Shown here piece by piece: positions 47,806 to 59,225 of a stretch of 64,000 bases of DNA. Made by a program: the position numbers and the translations under genes. Below the pieces are notes generated by a model that had not been told where the DNA came from, did no database searches, and saw only the letters and a list, made by a program, of their open reading frames with translations. Every line of letters starts with the position of its first letter. Position 1 is the first letter of the stretch. Source of the stretch: Phallusia mammillata (lineage: Eukaryota > Chordata > Ascidiacea > Phlebobranchia > Ascidiidae); NCBI GenBank assembly GCA_003260075.1, contig QLIY01000161.1:1-64000 (forward strand), given 5' to 3'.

Positions 47806-48697
47806 GTTAGTGTCATATATTGGTATTTAAGTTTTGAAAACGTGTTATTGGGCTTAAAAAAAGATAAACCATATCAATGATCTTAACCTTATGCCATCAC
47901 CAATTAACTGTTCGCTAACAAACATACATTTGTTTGGAAATTACGAGACCCCCGCCCCGCCTAGAGAAGTGCCAAACATCCGATAAACGCGGTATATATC
48001 GTCGTCTCCAATTAAAAATATATAGCAAACAAAATTCAGCGCAAATAGAAACTGAAGGGGCAACAATAAAAAGTAAAAGTTTTTTCAACGCAGTCAGGGA
48101 TTTAAAGAAATAATATGAACACAGTTTTAGAGAAAGGTAGAAGGGTCTTTTAAATCATATTTATAATAGTTTAAACTATCATCCTTGGCTTTCTATAGTG
48201 CCACGTAAGTGTTTTCTTCGGCAACCAACGCTCCAATATTGACCGAGAACTTCCTTATGTTTGTGTAGACACAGTTTCGAACAAGTCAAATATACAACTC
48301 ATTCGTTAGCAAACACTTACTAGCCATGGTGGTGCGTTGACCCAAATGTAAGTGTATACATCAGCAGTTGGCACGTTGTTAACGTTAGCATCAGGTGGTT
48401 TAATGTTTTGAACGGTAAAATATTTTTGATATATATCTCTAGTTCATATCTTTACGCAGAAAACTTTTGATAGATTAGTTATGCGTTAAGATTCGTGAAT
48501 AGCTAAAGCAAAAATAAAGTGATTTTGTTGACAAGAAAAGATATTTTTATGCCCATGACTACGAAAATCTCGGAATGCAAACGAGAGAAGCGAAAAGGAC
48601 TTGATCAGCCGCAAATCCAAAACAAAAAATAAATAAATATACAGTTCTACTGATTAACCTATAACCGATTTTCAGGTACTCTAGTTCGTGTAAAAAT
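47806..48697. other. Upstream region of CDIPT copy 2
   Basis: It is AT-rich with no gene or recognised repeat. It should contain the promoter of the second CDIPT gene, but no core element can be named with confidence. Confidence 0.4.
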
Positions 48698-51600
48698 ATG
48701 GGTTCAAAACACAAGGCAACCGATATCTTCCTTTTTTGGCCAAATATTATCGGTAAGTTTGTGTATGTTTAAAAAGTTTCAAATTTGACGATAATCCAAA
48801 ATATGCTTGCGACAATGAAATGTACTTGCGCGCTAATGGTTTGCTAATAGCTTTCCTTCTGTTGTATAGCCTAAAGCTGCCTAAAAATCACAAACTCAAC
48901 GAAGATGACCTAAGTTGAATAAATCGGCTTTCTGTATAGCATGTGGATGTGTGTAGGTGTAAAAGCTAGAAAAACGTTCACTGGGTCAGTTAAAGGGTTC
49001 AAGCGTATCTAGTACTTTTTGACCGGGCATTATTACGAAGGAAAAAGTATTTACGGAACGTCATCGTTGATTTTTGGAATGTAAAACTGTTTTGAGCAAA
49101 CTTTGTAATGTCGGCTACATTTGTTCGTAAGAAGTAGTGGAGCAAAGCGTTTTTTTACCGTCCTGTTGCGTAACCGTCTTTTTACATTGTACACTTTATG
49201 CTGATAGCCGATCAAACCGCCTTTGTGTAACTTGTGGTTACCAGTGTCTTCCTGAGCATGAATAAAAGTCTAGCAAATTGACGCGTAGGTCAATTTGGAC
49301 CGAAAATTAACATCCTGAATGTCTCCTGTCCGCAAAAATCCTTTCACGCCAGTTGAAATCTGAAACATTCAGACAAAATCGTTTCTGCAAAGTTTTGCTG
49401 CTAAAACAAATTCTGAATCCGCGTGCGTAAACTTTGTATTTACAGCCGTAGGTTGGACATTCTTTCACAAACAATGCATTTAGGGGGAAATTTATGCACT
49501 AATGCAGTGGTTCTCAACCTTTTTGACCTTGCGGCACCCTATTAAAAAAGTAAATATTTCTTCTTCGAATATAAATATTAAATATCTCGCTTTTTAGTTT
49601 TTATGTTCGACAATACGGAAAATCCACTCTCACATAGGTATTCCGTAAAAAAACTATACAAAAGCACAATAGCTTTCTTTCCAATGGAATAATATTTATT
49701 TTAATTTTGATCCAGAATTCCTCGAAAATGTATATTAATTATTCTTCTTCTTTAAGATTCAATACAACGTGACAGTCCAGTAAAGATGGATTTCTTAACC
49801 ATGCAGCTTATCGTGCTATTAGCTATGTATCATATCTCCATGCAAAAGTTTCCTTTTTTGTTTTGTTTCACGGGGTTTGAACCCAGGACACTCCCGGGGA
49901 CGAATCCCGATTAGGTTTTTTATGTCTGTATGTGGGTCAGGCGCGCCAGACCATTCGGCCAAGTTCCTGCCATGCAAAAGTTCCAACAATGTTATTGTGT
50001 TGAAACAAGCGAAACGCCTTCTAGTGTTTAATGAAAAAAATGAGTGCTTAACGTTTATTACTGGGTAGGCAGTCGCGGCGGTCCAGAAATAAACCTGGAA
50101 TATATATGTGATGCTTCTTAAACCTTTTTAACCATTTTCAGGTGGTGTGCGGCTGGTACTGTTATTAGCGACGTTGTTGTGCATGTCTTACCAGCAATAC
50201 TTAGCCGCTGTAAGTCTTCATCTTTTCGATGTTATTTTGGATTTTATTGACGGTCCAATCGCTCGACACTGCAACCAGGTGGGTATTAAAAGAGCGGTAA
50301 TTTTTTTAACAAGAATTCTGGTAATGCACCGAATCAGAGTTGTAAGCCACAAACATGATTGTCAAGCGTGATATGGGTTAAATTAAACCTTTCGGTTGCC
50401 TAAGATATAAAGTTAGATATAACTAGATTCAACAATGTTGGACTGCAAGGAAGATGTAAGTCGGGGAGGGCCTTTGGGGTCAGCTTAGTTTGACGAAACC
50501 GGGCTTGGCTTCACACTCGACCACCGTTGGTGTAATTTCACCTTGGCCAATCTATTCTTCGTGCCTCGTTAGGTTTTATAAAAACAAAATATGGCGTCCA
50601 GGTCATTCTTCTTTCGTGTTCAAACACCAATTTTAGGCTTGCCTGTAAGACAACAACGATGTGGAATCACTGGTTTGGACGACACAGGATTTTCATAATA
50701 CATGCCAAATGAAATATACGTTTCTAGTTACTTGGTGTTTTAATGCCGAAATAGGGAGGTTCCAGCCGGGAATAGTCGAAACTAAATTTTTTGAGGCTAT
50801 TTTTAAACCGAAACTATGTTTAGCAATGTTTACTTTTTTGTTGTTAGTGCACAAAATTCGGGGAGCTATTCGACTTCGTACTGGATATAGCAGGAAGCGT
50901 TGCATTTTTGATGAAAGTATGTCAATTCTACCCGGAATATACAATTTTCATACAATTATGGTAGGTTTTGCTTTGATTTGTAGTCTTGATGTACACAGCC
51001 GATTTAATCCTGTTATGCGAATGCGACAGCACAATTGTACCATTTATTTTACTGTCGAACGTATGTCACGTTAAAGGCCAAGTTTAGAGTGTTTCTGAGA
51101 CCTTTAAACAGCGATATTGCTTTATACCAGGGGTGTCCAACCCGTGGCCCGCGGGCCATATGTGGCCCACAAGAAGGTTCTGAGTGGCCCGCGTGGTATT
51201 TTTTGAAATGACCCATATCGGCAACTTAATCGCCTACGTAATTTATGACAAACTTTCATTTCGAAAAATTGGCATTTATTGTTTGCCTTATTTCTTTATT
51301 AATGGAGTAGTAATACACAACTGTTCAAGTTACTTTTATTGCGTCACAATGCGCATTGTTACGCATCACAATTTCTACATTGTTACGTTACAATCTGACT
51401 CGTGCTTCAAGAGTCAGTCAGTAATGTTTCTTGGTTCATTGAGGTACATTTGATATCAGAGACTCGCGCAAAACGCATTTAGCAGTAAAACATCTTCCGC
51501 ACTCTGCAGTGATATAGATTATGCCAAACAGGAAATAAAAAGCAAGTAACGCTAACAGGACTTTGCAAGAAAGGCTGACATGTGACTTTAAATCCCCTGT

Positions 51601-53655
51601 AAGATCAATACTTTCTGACAGCCATATGGAAAACTCGCTTTACATTACTGCATCGTCCATCTCACCGAATATTGCCAAACTTGTTAGAGAAAAACAGGGC
51701 CAAACTTCACATTGAAATGTCGACGTGTGGGAAAAACTTTGTAGACTTTAGTATATCTTGGTGTGTTTATTGTTCTTATACTTGTAAACGAGGATAATTC
51801 ACATTTCTAAAATTAGAAGTTCGGTGTGAGGATTTTAATTAGAAATTATAAGACAGCTATTTCTAAGATCCTAAATTAGCAGTTAGCCAGTAACACTTAA
51901 GTGGCCCGCGCAATCATTCGTAAACCGCATGTGGCCCTTTGGCCAAAAAGGTTGGACACCCCTGCTTTATACCATCAGTTGGGTGTTTGTTGTTTTTCCA
52001 GGACAATTATTCTGTACACAGGCGCGTGGTCGCACCTGCATGCATCCACATTAATTGGAGAGGATGCAAAGTCACGCAACAAATCAAACAATAATGTTAT
52101 CGTAGCAATCCACTTCTCCGAGGTAAAATTAACTAGCAGACTAAAGCGTGGCAATGTTTCATTATGTGAATGAAACAAATGGTTATATTTCTTCTTGATT
52201 TTACAGCCACTTAATTCTTTCCAAGTTTTTGGGAATGATCTTTTCATCATGCTACTATACATGTTGCATTTTACAGAAGGTTTTCTAGGTAAGTTAACTT
52301 TGACTTCTATAGTTAAGTTCTATTTGATCTAATTGTCACGTAAAATAGTTTTAAAGCAAATCTAAGAAACCCAAAATTTCACAAAGATATAAATGTACTG
52401 AAATCACTAACTTTTAATGCCCTTAAGACCATGCTTTAAAACTTGTAAAGATAAGGTTGTCTAACCATAGATTACTTACTAGTTATCTATGGTCTAACCC
52501 AGTGGTTCCCAACCTTTTTTTGTCGCGACCCAAATACTTACCAAAATTTTGTTTTGTGGCTTCTCGCGACCCATGGATATGCATTCTTACTATTTGGGTT
52601 GTATTTTTGTTTGTAAATCAGGAAAGTTTTTCGAAAATTACTACGCTAGTTTGAAAAATAAAAACATCAAACAAAAATTATTCGTTTTTCCGCCAACTTT
52701 AGAGCTGGTTCAAAGCATTATGAGCCACACAACGCTTAACAGTGATCTCACACAACCATTATGACGTCACAAACAGAATAATTCACTATCACGCCAAATA
52801 GTCATGAAATTGTTATTGGGAAACAATTCATATCCTTGGGAAATAACAAAATAACGCTACGAAACGTAGATGCTCTAATTGTCACAAAAACTGGCGACCC
52901 AACAGAATTTACAGGCGACCCAACTTTGTGTCGCGACCCATAGGTTGGGAAACACTGGTCTAACCAACTGAAAAGTTATCTAGCGAGTATAGAGCAGCAA
53001 TTCTCATACTGGAGTCCATTTGGGGTCCGTCACGCAACTTCAAAGTAACCTCAAAGAGCTTAAAGTATTTCTACAATCTTATGTAACATCAGATCTTGCA
53101 AGTGTATAAACAAAAAATAGTCAGACAACTAAGTTTTCTGTGACTTGGAGTGGTCCAATGCTTCATTCTTAAGTGACAAACAGAGGCAATTGTTCGCGCA
53201 CTACGTATACATATTGTTTTAGTCTTGTCTGTGACGTACTAAATTGTGCTTAAAACATTTCCATGCAATCTTAAGAAAAGTGATCTTACGAATCTACACT
53301 AAATTCATTTCGCATGCTTATGTGAGAATACATTTGAAAGGAATATATTAACTTTTAGTTGGTGATTCGATAGTTTTATTTTGCTAATGTATTTTAGTTT
53401 TATTCATATATTTAGCTTGGACCGCGAGTGCTCGAAAAAAATTACAAAGGGACCGTTATGACATAAAAATCAAAAAGAGTTTCGATTTTTGTTTATCTTG
53501 CAGTTCCTGGTTTCAATGTTGGAATCGTACGGGTTTTGCTTTTTGTCAGCCTACCGGCAATGATGCTTCGACTAGTGGGAAACATCGCACAAATGGTTGG
53601 AGCTACATATCGTCTTGCAAACTGGGATGCTAAGCAACGTGGTTGGATTGAATAA
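48698..53655 (+). CDS. CDIPT: CDP-diacylglycerol-inositol 3-phosphatidyltransferase, copy 2
   Basis: The exons are 48698-48752, 50142-50278, 50848-50960, 52002-52122, 52207-52288 and 53504-53655, giving 219 residues. Every exon has the same length and phase as in copy 1 except exon 2, which has one extra codon (SYQQYLA for SDYYVA). The N-terminal DIFLFWPNIIG and the full phosphotransferase signature are kept (DGPIARHCNQCTKF followed by GELFDFVLD). Exon 4 differs most, with GEDAKSRNKSNNN in place of GQKVKSCNKGTNN. The two copies are clearly diverged but both intact, so this is a real tandem duplication rather than a haplotype pair. Introns are longer here because of hAT insertions at 51128-51964 and 52500-52957. 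Confidence 0.92.
49505..49580 (+). mobile_element. Left end of a hAT-like MITE
   Basis: It begins CAGTGGTTCTCAACCTTTTT followed by a GCGGCACCC motif, the common start of hAT-derived MITEs. No matching right end is visible, so it is truncated or worn. Confidence 0.45.
49869..49972 (-). mobile_element. tRNA-Leu/Ser-like pseudogene or SINE head
   Basis: The minus strand reads GGCAGGAACTTGGCCGAATG near the start (A-box-like) and CTGGGTTCAAACCCCG at the end (a good B box and T-arm). The middle contains a long insert and no clear anticodon arm. The ends do not pair as an acceptor stem, so it is not a functional tRNA. It is in intron 1 of CDIPT copy 2. Confidence 0.5.
50453..50650. mobile_element. 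Worn relative of the GGCCCG MITE at 44159
   Basis: It starts GATGTAAGTCGGGGAGGGCC and ends ATTTTAGGCTTGCCTGTAAG, resembling the ends of the element at 44159-44510. It is in intron 2 of CDIPT copy 2. Confidence 0.35.
51128..51964. mobile_element. hAT non-autonomous element, 837 bp, with perfect 8-bp TSD
   Basis: The ends are CAGGGGTGTCCAACC and GGTTGGACACCCCTG, a perfect inverted pair. It is flanked by CTTTATAC (51120-51127 and 51965-51972). Subterminal TGGCCCGCG motifs occur at both ends. No transposase frame is seen. It is in intron 3 of CDIPT copy 2 and ends about 40 bp before exon 4. Confidence 0.92.
52500..52957. mobile_element. hAT MITE, 458 bp, with perfect 8-bp TSD
   Basis: The ends are CAGTGGTTCCCAACC and GGTTGGGAAACACTG, flanked by GTCTAACC (52492-52499 and 52958-52965). 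GTCGCGACCC motifs lie near both ends. It is in the last intron of CDIPT copy 2. Confidence 0.92.
52985..53462. mobile_element. Old relative of the MITE at 5707-6102
   Basis: Several blocks align in order with the 5707 element (GGGGTCCGT, TCTACAATCTTAT, TTGTCTGTGACGT, AAAGGGACCG), but the ends are worn and no target duplication is visible. Confidence 0.4.
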
Positions 53656-54634
53656 ACGGGCTATCAATAATGAATAAGTGTGCATCACAACAATCTGTAT
53701 CATCTGTTGGTTTTTGTTCTTAAAAGGACCTTACATTAGTTAAAACACAGTTAGTTTTGTTGCGGTGGCCATTTATGCAGCAAAATAAATTGGGTGTCAC
53801 ATTTTTTGCGTGGATTAATTATGATAGTGTACAAATAATCCGCACCTGAAATTTTGAAGGTACTGCAACTGGCGCTAGATGCGTAACCTGCTTCGTGTTA
53901 GGGCAGTAAACTCAACGATGGCGAAATAACCACGACGGCTTGCATAAGGTTGAAAATAAGACAACATAAGGACTCAAGTCAAAAACAAGAACGTTCCTCG
54001 AAATTGTGACAATATATTGTTCTGAGACATTGCTCTTCAAGGACAAATCTTAAAAAGGAGGACGGTATGGAAACTCTGTGCATAAGTCACATACGTACCC
54101 ATTATGACGTCATAAGGACAGTTAAAGAACACATTAAACAGTTTAAAGCACTACACTAATGTCTCGATTTAAATCTAAGTTAATCGGTCACACTTCACTT
54201 AAAAATGACTTCCGAATACTTGTAATATACCCAGTTGCACTTCTATGCACCTTTAGACATATTAAACACGCTTAAAAATGAGAACATAAAACACATTGAA
54301 CATAACTGTTGAATAACAAGGGCTGTACAAGCCATCGGCTAGAGGTTCCACAACTAACAATTCAACAAGTTCACCATTGCTGTAACGTAAGCATTATATG
54401 GTTTCACTACAAACATTTATACGCAAAGAACATAAGCTAAATTCACTTAGTTTGACTGCAAAACCTAGCAACAAACGCAGTTTGAAAAAAAAACGTGGAG
54501 TCAAAGCACAAGATCACTCGCGGATGAATATTTCAAACTATCACGAAAAACATTAACCAGTCAAGTATTTTTCGCTGTAACAGGTAACTTATTTACAAAA
54601 AAGTAAAAAGTAAGTTTTATCGTATGTTTGTGGT
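53656..54634. other. 3' flank of CDIPT copy 2
   Basis: AT-rich with no gene recognised. An AAATAA-type polyadenylation context (AAAATAAATTG) occurs near 53781. Confidence 0.4.
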
Positions 54635-55434
54635 TGTCACAAATATTCTAGACCGCCCCATGACAATATCCCACGACCCAGTTACAACGCGTCACGGACA
54701 ATTTCAGTACGTCTAGAGCAGTGGTTCCCAACCAGGGCCCATGGCCACCCAGGGGGGCCACGAACTGTGTTCCAGGGGGCCACGGGTGTAGATTCACAAG
54801 AAACACCCACTAAAACTCATTTTCTTTTTAACTTTATTCCCTAATTCAATCGACTATTTCACATAACTATTTGTCTATATTGAGGTTTATCATGATTGCG
54901 GATTCTTGGTTAGTCTATTCGTCCTGTTTAAAGCCGAAATTAGTAACGAATTCCAACACAAGATTGCCTTTTACATTTTTCAAGGGGGCCACAGGTCCTT
55001 CAGGGTTACTTAAAGAGGGCCACAAGGCCAAAAAGTGACTTTTAGGGGGCCTCGGTTCACCAAAGGTTGGGAACCACTGGTCTAGAGTCTATCGTTACAG
55101 GCGCTATTGTGTTGTAATTGTCATAGTGTGCCAGTTTTATCGTGCGCCGTTGCCCGTTGCAGTGTCCATTGTTTTATCTAAAGGAAATCGTCATAGCGAA
55201 TTAGCGCCTTCGACCATCTAACGATTAAAGAGTACATAACAGAGAAGAAGAGGGAGATAACTGCGAAGTAGTGTTGGATTGTTATTTTTGTTGTTTTGGC
55301 TACGTGTGGTTGAACGTAAATAAATGTAAAAGGAAAGGTTTGCTGCCGATCAAAGTACACGAGCGTTAGCTGTTAAGGAACTTCCGATAGTTAGTCCCAA
55401 TCTTTCGCGTACCCGTGAAAACGGGAACGTGACA
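54635..55434 (+). repeat. Left LTR, interrupted by a hAT element
   Basis: The LTR runs from TGTCACAAATATTCTAGACCG to CGGGAACGTGACA. Bases 54719-55079 are a nested hAT insertion with its target duplication. Without it the LTR aligns with those at 56908-57392, 60739-61217 and 62863-63340. Confidence 0.85.
54719..55079. mobile_element. hAT MITE nested in an LTR, perfect 8-bp TSD
   Basis: The ends are CAGTGGTTCCCAACC and GGTTGGGAACCACTG, a perfect pair, flanked by GTCTAGAG (54711-54718 and 55080-55087). GGGGGCCAC motifs repeat inside. The other LTR copies are uninterrupted at this site. Confidence 0.92.
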
Positions 55435-55436
55435 TC

Positions 55437-55454
55437 TGGGGGCTCGTCCGGGAT
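55437..55454 (+). other. Primer-binding site, tRNA-Pro type
   Basis: TGGGGGCTCGTCCGGGAT lies 2 bases after the LTR end. The identical site on the minus strand is at 56888-56905, and a 2-mismatch version at 62843-62860. Confidence 0.85.
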
Positions 55455-55501
55455 CTGACTTAAAAACGCGAAGTTGAACACTAACCCCTGTAAGATCGGC
55501 A

Positions 55502-55855
55502 ATGGCGTCTGGATTGCAGTACGTGCAATTAGGGAAGCAATTGGGGCTCGTTGACGAAGAGCTACGCAAGTATGTGAAGAAGCAGATGAAAGAAGAACGC
55601 GACACTGCGCAGAGGAGACGCGATGCAGAGGCTGCGCAGTGGAGACGCGATGCCGAAGTTGCGCAGAGGAGACGCGATGCCGAGGTTGCGGTTGCGCGGA
55701 GAAGACTCGAAGCTACGAAGAGAAAACTTGAGGCCGAACGGGAATTTCGCGAGCACGAACTGGCTATGAAGAAGCTTGAATTGGAAGCTAAGCGCCGCCG
55801 TGCAGAAAAAACAAAGAGGGTTACAACAAATGCAGGCAAGTGTCCAGGTTTTTAA
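55502..55855 (+). CDS. Gag-like N-terminal fragment, left arm of inverted element
   Basis: The 117-residue open frame starts at the first ATG after the primer-binding site. Its N-terminus (LGKQLGLVDEELRKYVKKQ) resembles the start of Gag in some Ty3/gypsy elements, which I recall as an LGKELG...LRxYV motif. A charged helical repeat of the DAEVAQRRR type follows, then EHELAMKKLELE. It stops at 55855, where the sequence changes to the opposite arm. The related minus-strand frame at 61095-62795 continues past this point. Confidence 0.7.
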   Translation: MASGLQYVQLGKQLGLVDEELRKYVKKQMKEERDTAQRRRDAEAAQWRRDAEVAQRRRDAEVAVARRRLEATKRKLEAEREFREHELAMKKLELEAKRRRAEKTKRVTTNAGKCPGF

Positions 55856-55957
55856 ACCTTTTAACCTCGCGCAATCTAGCACAAATGTTCCCACAACTCA
55901 TCAGTGCCACCCGGGGGGGGGGGGAGTCAAATGCCCTCACTGAAAGTATTGCTTCCT

Positions 55958-56841
55958 CTATCCAATGTTTTCTTTCTTTGCCTTTTTCTTGTTTACTTCT
56001 GCACTTGAACAACTTGTGGAACTCCCCCGGAAGTGACATGGCTTCGAATCTCGGAAGGATGATTCCGCAAAGTGGTCACCTGACTGTATTGGTTGTTCCA
56101 TCTGTCGGCGGGTTGTCATGGACGACAGGACACGGATAAATGCGCTTTGAACGGTGTTTTCACTGGTCGCTAAGTCAAGATTGTCATCAGTTGGTTGCTC
56201 GAGAATCTGTTGAAACGAAGAAACAAACTTTCTCTCATCCGGCATTTGCATTTCACTTGTCTCGTGATCCTGAAATAGTTTCTTTCCTTGGTTATCGACG
56301 ATAAGCTGGGTCATGGCGTTCGGTAACTTCGCTTCTTGTGTCAAAGAAACCGATTTGCTTCTCTTCATCATCTTCAGTTCCATTGTGATGACATCCTGCG
56401 CTGACTCTGCTTCGCTCTCATCGGCGCTCGTCTGAATTGTTGCGGTTTGTTCCGTCGATTGTTGAGTCACAGGAATCGACAATTCCTTGCCAGACATCTG
56501 TACTAACTTTTCGATGCAACCCTGCGAAAAATCCCTGTCTTCCTCGTCTAGCGGGACATGGGTTTCGACGTTTCGCTCCACTGTTGTACTGATTCCCGCC
56601 CTCTCCTGAGACTTTGTCACAAGCCGTTGACTCCTCGATTCTCTTCGGCCTCGAGTCTTCTCTTCGTAGCCTCGAGTCTTTTCTTCGTAGCTTCAAGTCT
56701 TCTCTGCACAACCTCGGCATCGCGTCTCCTCTGTGTAGTGTCGCGTTCATCTTTCATCTGCTTCTTCACATACTTGCGTAGCTCTTCGTCAACGAGCCCC
56801 AATTGCTTCCCTAATTTCACGTACTGCAATCCAGACGCCAT
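55958..56841 (-). pseudogene. Gag-like gene, right arm, frameshifted
   Basis: The minus-strand frame 56617-56841 carries the same N-terminus and charged repeat as the left arm. A second frame, 55958-56620, carries the downstream acidic part (for example PTDDNLDLATSE, SAFIRVLSS). Relative to the open 61095-62795 frame a shift separates them. The gene has lost continuity. Confidence 0.7.
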
Positions 56842-56907
56842 TGCCGATCTTACAGGGGTTAATGTTCAACTTCGCGTTTTGAGTCAGATCCCGGACGAGC
56901 CCCCAGA

Positions 56908-57392
56908 TGTCACGTTCCCGATTTCACGGGTACGCAAAAGTTTGGGACTGACTATCGGAAGTTCCTTAACAGCTAACGCTCGTGTACTCTGATCGGCAGC
57001 AAAACGTTTCCTTTTATATTTTTTCACGTCCAACCACACGCAATCAAAACAACAAAAACAACAAAAACAACAATCCAACACTACTTCGCAGTTATCTCTA
57101 TTCCAGTCTATATCATTCCATGTTATGTTCTTTAAATCGTTAGACGGGGGCGCTGATATACCTTGCATCACAATGATCGGGAAAAAGGCGTTAACTCGTT
57201 GTGACCATTTCCTACAGATAAAACAATGAACACCGCAACGGGCAACGGCGACGCGGAAAAACTAGCACAGTAGAACAATGACGACACAATAGCGCCTGCA
57301 ACGATAGACTCTGGACGTACAGAAATTGTCCGTGATGCGTTGTAATTGGGTCGCAGGATATTGTCAAGGGGCGGTCTAGAACATTTGTGACA
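56908..57392 (-). repeat. Right LTR, minus strand
   Basis: 485 bp, TGTCACAAATG...GTGACA on the minus strand. Together with the left LTR it makes the ends of the insertion inverted rather than direct repeats. Confidence 0.85.
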
Positions 57393-57397
57393 GTGGT

Positions 57398-59217
57398 TGT
57401 ATTGCATTTGAAAACAAACAACGTTTTTGATGAAAATGTTTATTAACATATTTTGCGAAATAAAGCTTGTGACTTCATAAAACTTTATTATGATGGTTAA
57501 ATATAATTTTTTGGGGGGTTACCCTCTGGAGCTATGCGAGATTGTGCGGATCATACGTCTAAAATGTGCGCACTTACAATGGAAAATCCACAAACATCGC
57601 AGGTTTTTCTTTCCAATCTAGAGCGAAACTGGACTGCAAACGCCAGTTCACCAAAAATGAAAACGAAGATAGCAGCTAAAGTATCTCCAGAAAAAAAGAC
57701 AGTGCTTTAAACAAATCTAACTATTTACAAGTCAAAAGATGATAATAATGAAGTGTTATAAGAAGATATAAGGTTTAAGGTGCAATATTGAATGACTTGA
57801 TAGCCGGTATAAATCTGATTTCACGCTTGAGCTTTTGACACATAGCCTGTGTTGAGCTTGCACATTCCTATGTGGATTATTCATTTGTTTGATTCACTAG
57901 AAAAATAAAAAAGTAAAAAATAATTACAAAACAAAAATTTATGGTACAATATGTGACCACTGCCCGAGGGTGAAAATTATTGCTCAAGGTGTAATGTTCA
58001 CAGCATCTGCAATGGTGGAGTATATACGTGGAACTTTTCACTTGATTGATTTTAAGGTGGCAAGCTGGACCACCCAGCGATACAGTTTGTATATCAAATT
58101 TGGGTGGTAATTACCATTACTACCATTTACAGCGTATACAAAGAATAAGCATCTAACAACAGTCAGGAATAAGGCATTAATTACTCTACGTCCAGTGGCG
58201 GCACGTGCCTAAAATTACTAAATTACTGCTTTTAGTTTGAAGCCTTCGTTATTACGAAAGTATAGTCACATGCTCTCTTGTTTGTTGAAACGATTTTTTT
58301 GTAAGTTATATCTTCCAGATTCTTAACTGTTTCTTGCCGCTTGATTTGTATGAGAACTAGCTGGGTTAAAACAAAACTGTGATTTTCTCTAAAAAACTTT
58401 TGTTTTTATGTTGCTGAAAATTTCTAAATTTTTGGATTTTGCCTAAATTTCGGTAAGGCATTTTACACACATATATATGTTGTTGATTATTGCTGGCTGA
58501 CATATTTGAATAGTAGGTGTTAGACGGCCTTTTATCCATGCGTTTTTATTCAATGATAACTGCAAAACCCATGCTGGAGCCCACTTAAATGAAAAGCAAT
58601 AGTCATAATAATGTCTAATTCTTATATTTGGAAATGTCACATGCGTTTATCAAATTGGTCGGTCTTGTTATTACTGTCCACCAACAGTCCAACCGTTAAC
58701 GCGTGAGCGCATATTATTTTTAAGTATTTAATCTGTTTTTTGCTTTAACAACTTAAAGAGATTAAGTTTTGCCTGCCCGTAAAGGCCCTGAGAAGTGAAT
58801 CAATTACAACTACACAAATCACTAAATTATGATCTGCTTTTAAAGACCTATCGATATTTACCTACAGTTTGGTATTTATGAACTGCAAAGTTCGGTGTGT
58901 TCGACCAGTCGAAACTCTTGGGTAACAATCAAAGTGATAAAAAGATAACTTTTAACACCTCTACATAAATTTTAAGAATTCAAACGTTGTGTTACAACAC
59001 TTTGTATATTGTTGGTTTAGTATAATTGTGTAGTATAATAACTTACGTTTAAGACAAAACGAAAATAGTGTCCTTTTAAACACCGTGTGTAGGATACACT
59101 CGTTCTTGGTTTGTTCACAAATCCGCTTTATTACAGACATTTACGCCGCTTTATACTATAAATCGGTCGAAAAAATTAGTCTTTACTAGAAATATTTCTA
59201 TGCGGAGGTATTGCATG
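57398..59217. other. Stretch with no recognised gene
   Basis: No exon or clear mobile element is identified. A possible hAT-like end, CAGTGGCGGCACGTGCC, occurs at about 58193, but no partner was found. The open frame at 58443-58640 (minus) has no recognisable similarity. Confidence 0.4.
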
Positions 59218-59225
59218 CTATAGAG

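Larger units (their letters stand above)
54635..57392. mobile_element. LTR retroelement with two LTRs in inverted orientation and one TSD
   Basis: The left LTR (54635-55434, plus; about 431 bp without a nested hAT) starts TGTCACAAAT and ends GTGACA. The right LTR (56908-57392) is the same LTR on the minus strand. Each is followed inward by an 18-base primer-binding site TGGGGGCTCGTCCGGGAT (55437-55454 plus; 56888-56905 minus), which matches the site used with tRNA-Pro in gammaretroviruses. Gag-like N-termini follow on both arms. GTGGT flanks the whole (54630-54634 and 57393-57397). The arms meet at about 55850-55866, with a G12 run just beyond (55913-55924). See the finding. Confidence 0.85.

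Noticed and set aside
49869-49972. Functional tRNA gene
   Set aside because: A and B boxes are recognisable, but the ends do not pair and no proper anticodon arm is present.
58193-58830. hAT-like element starting CAGTGGCGGCACGTGCC
   Set aside because: No convincing right end or target duplication could be found.
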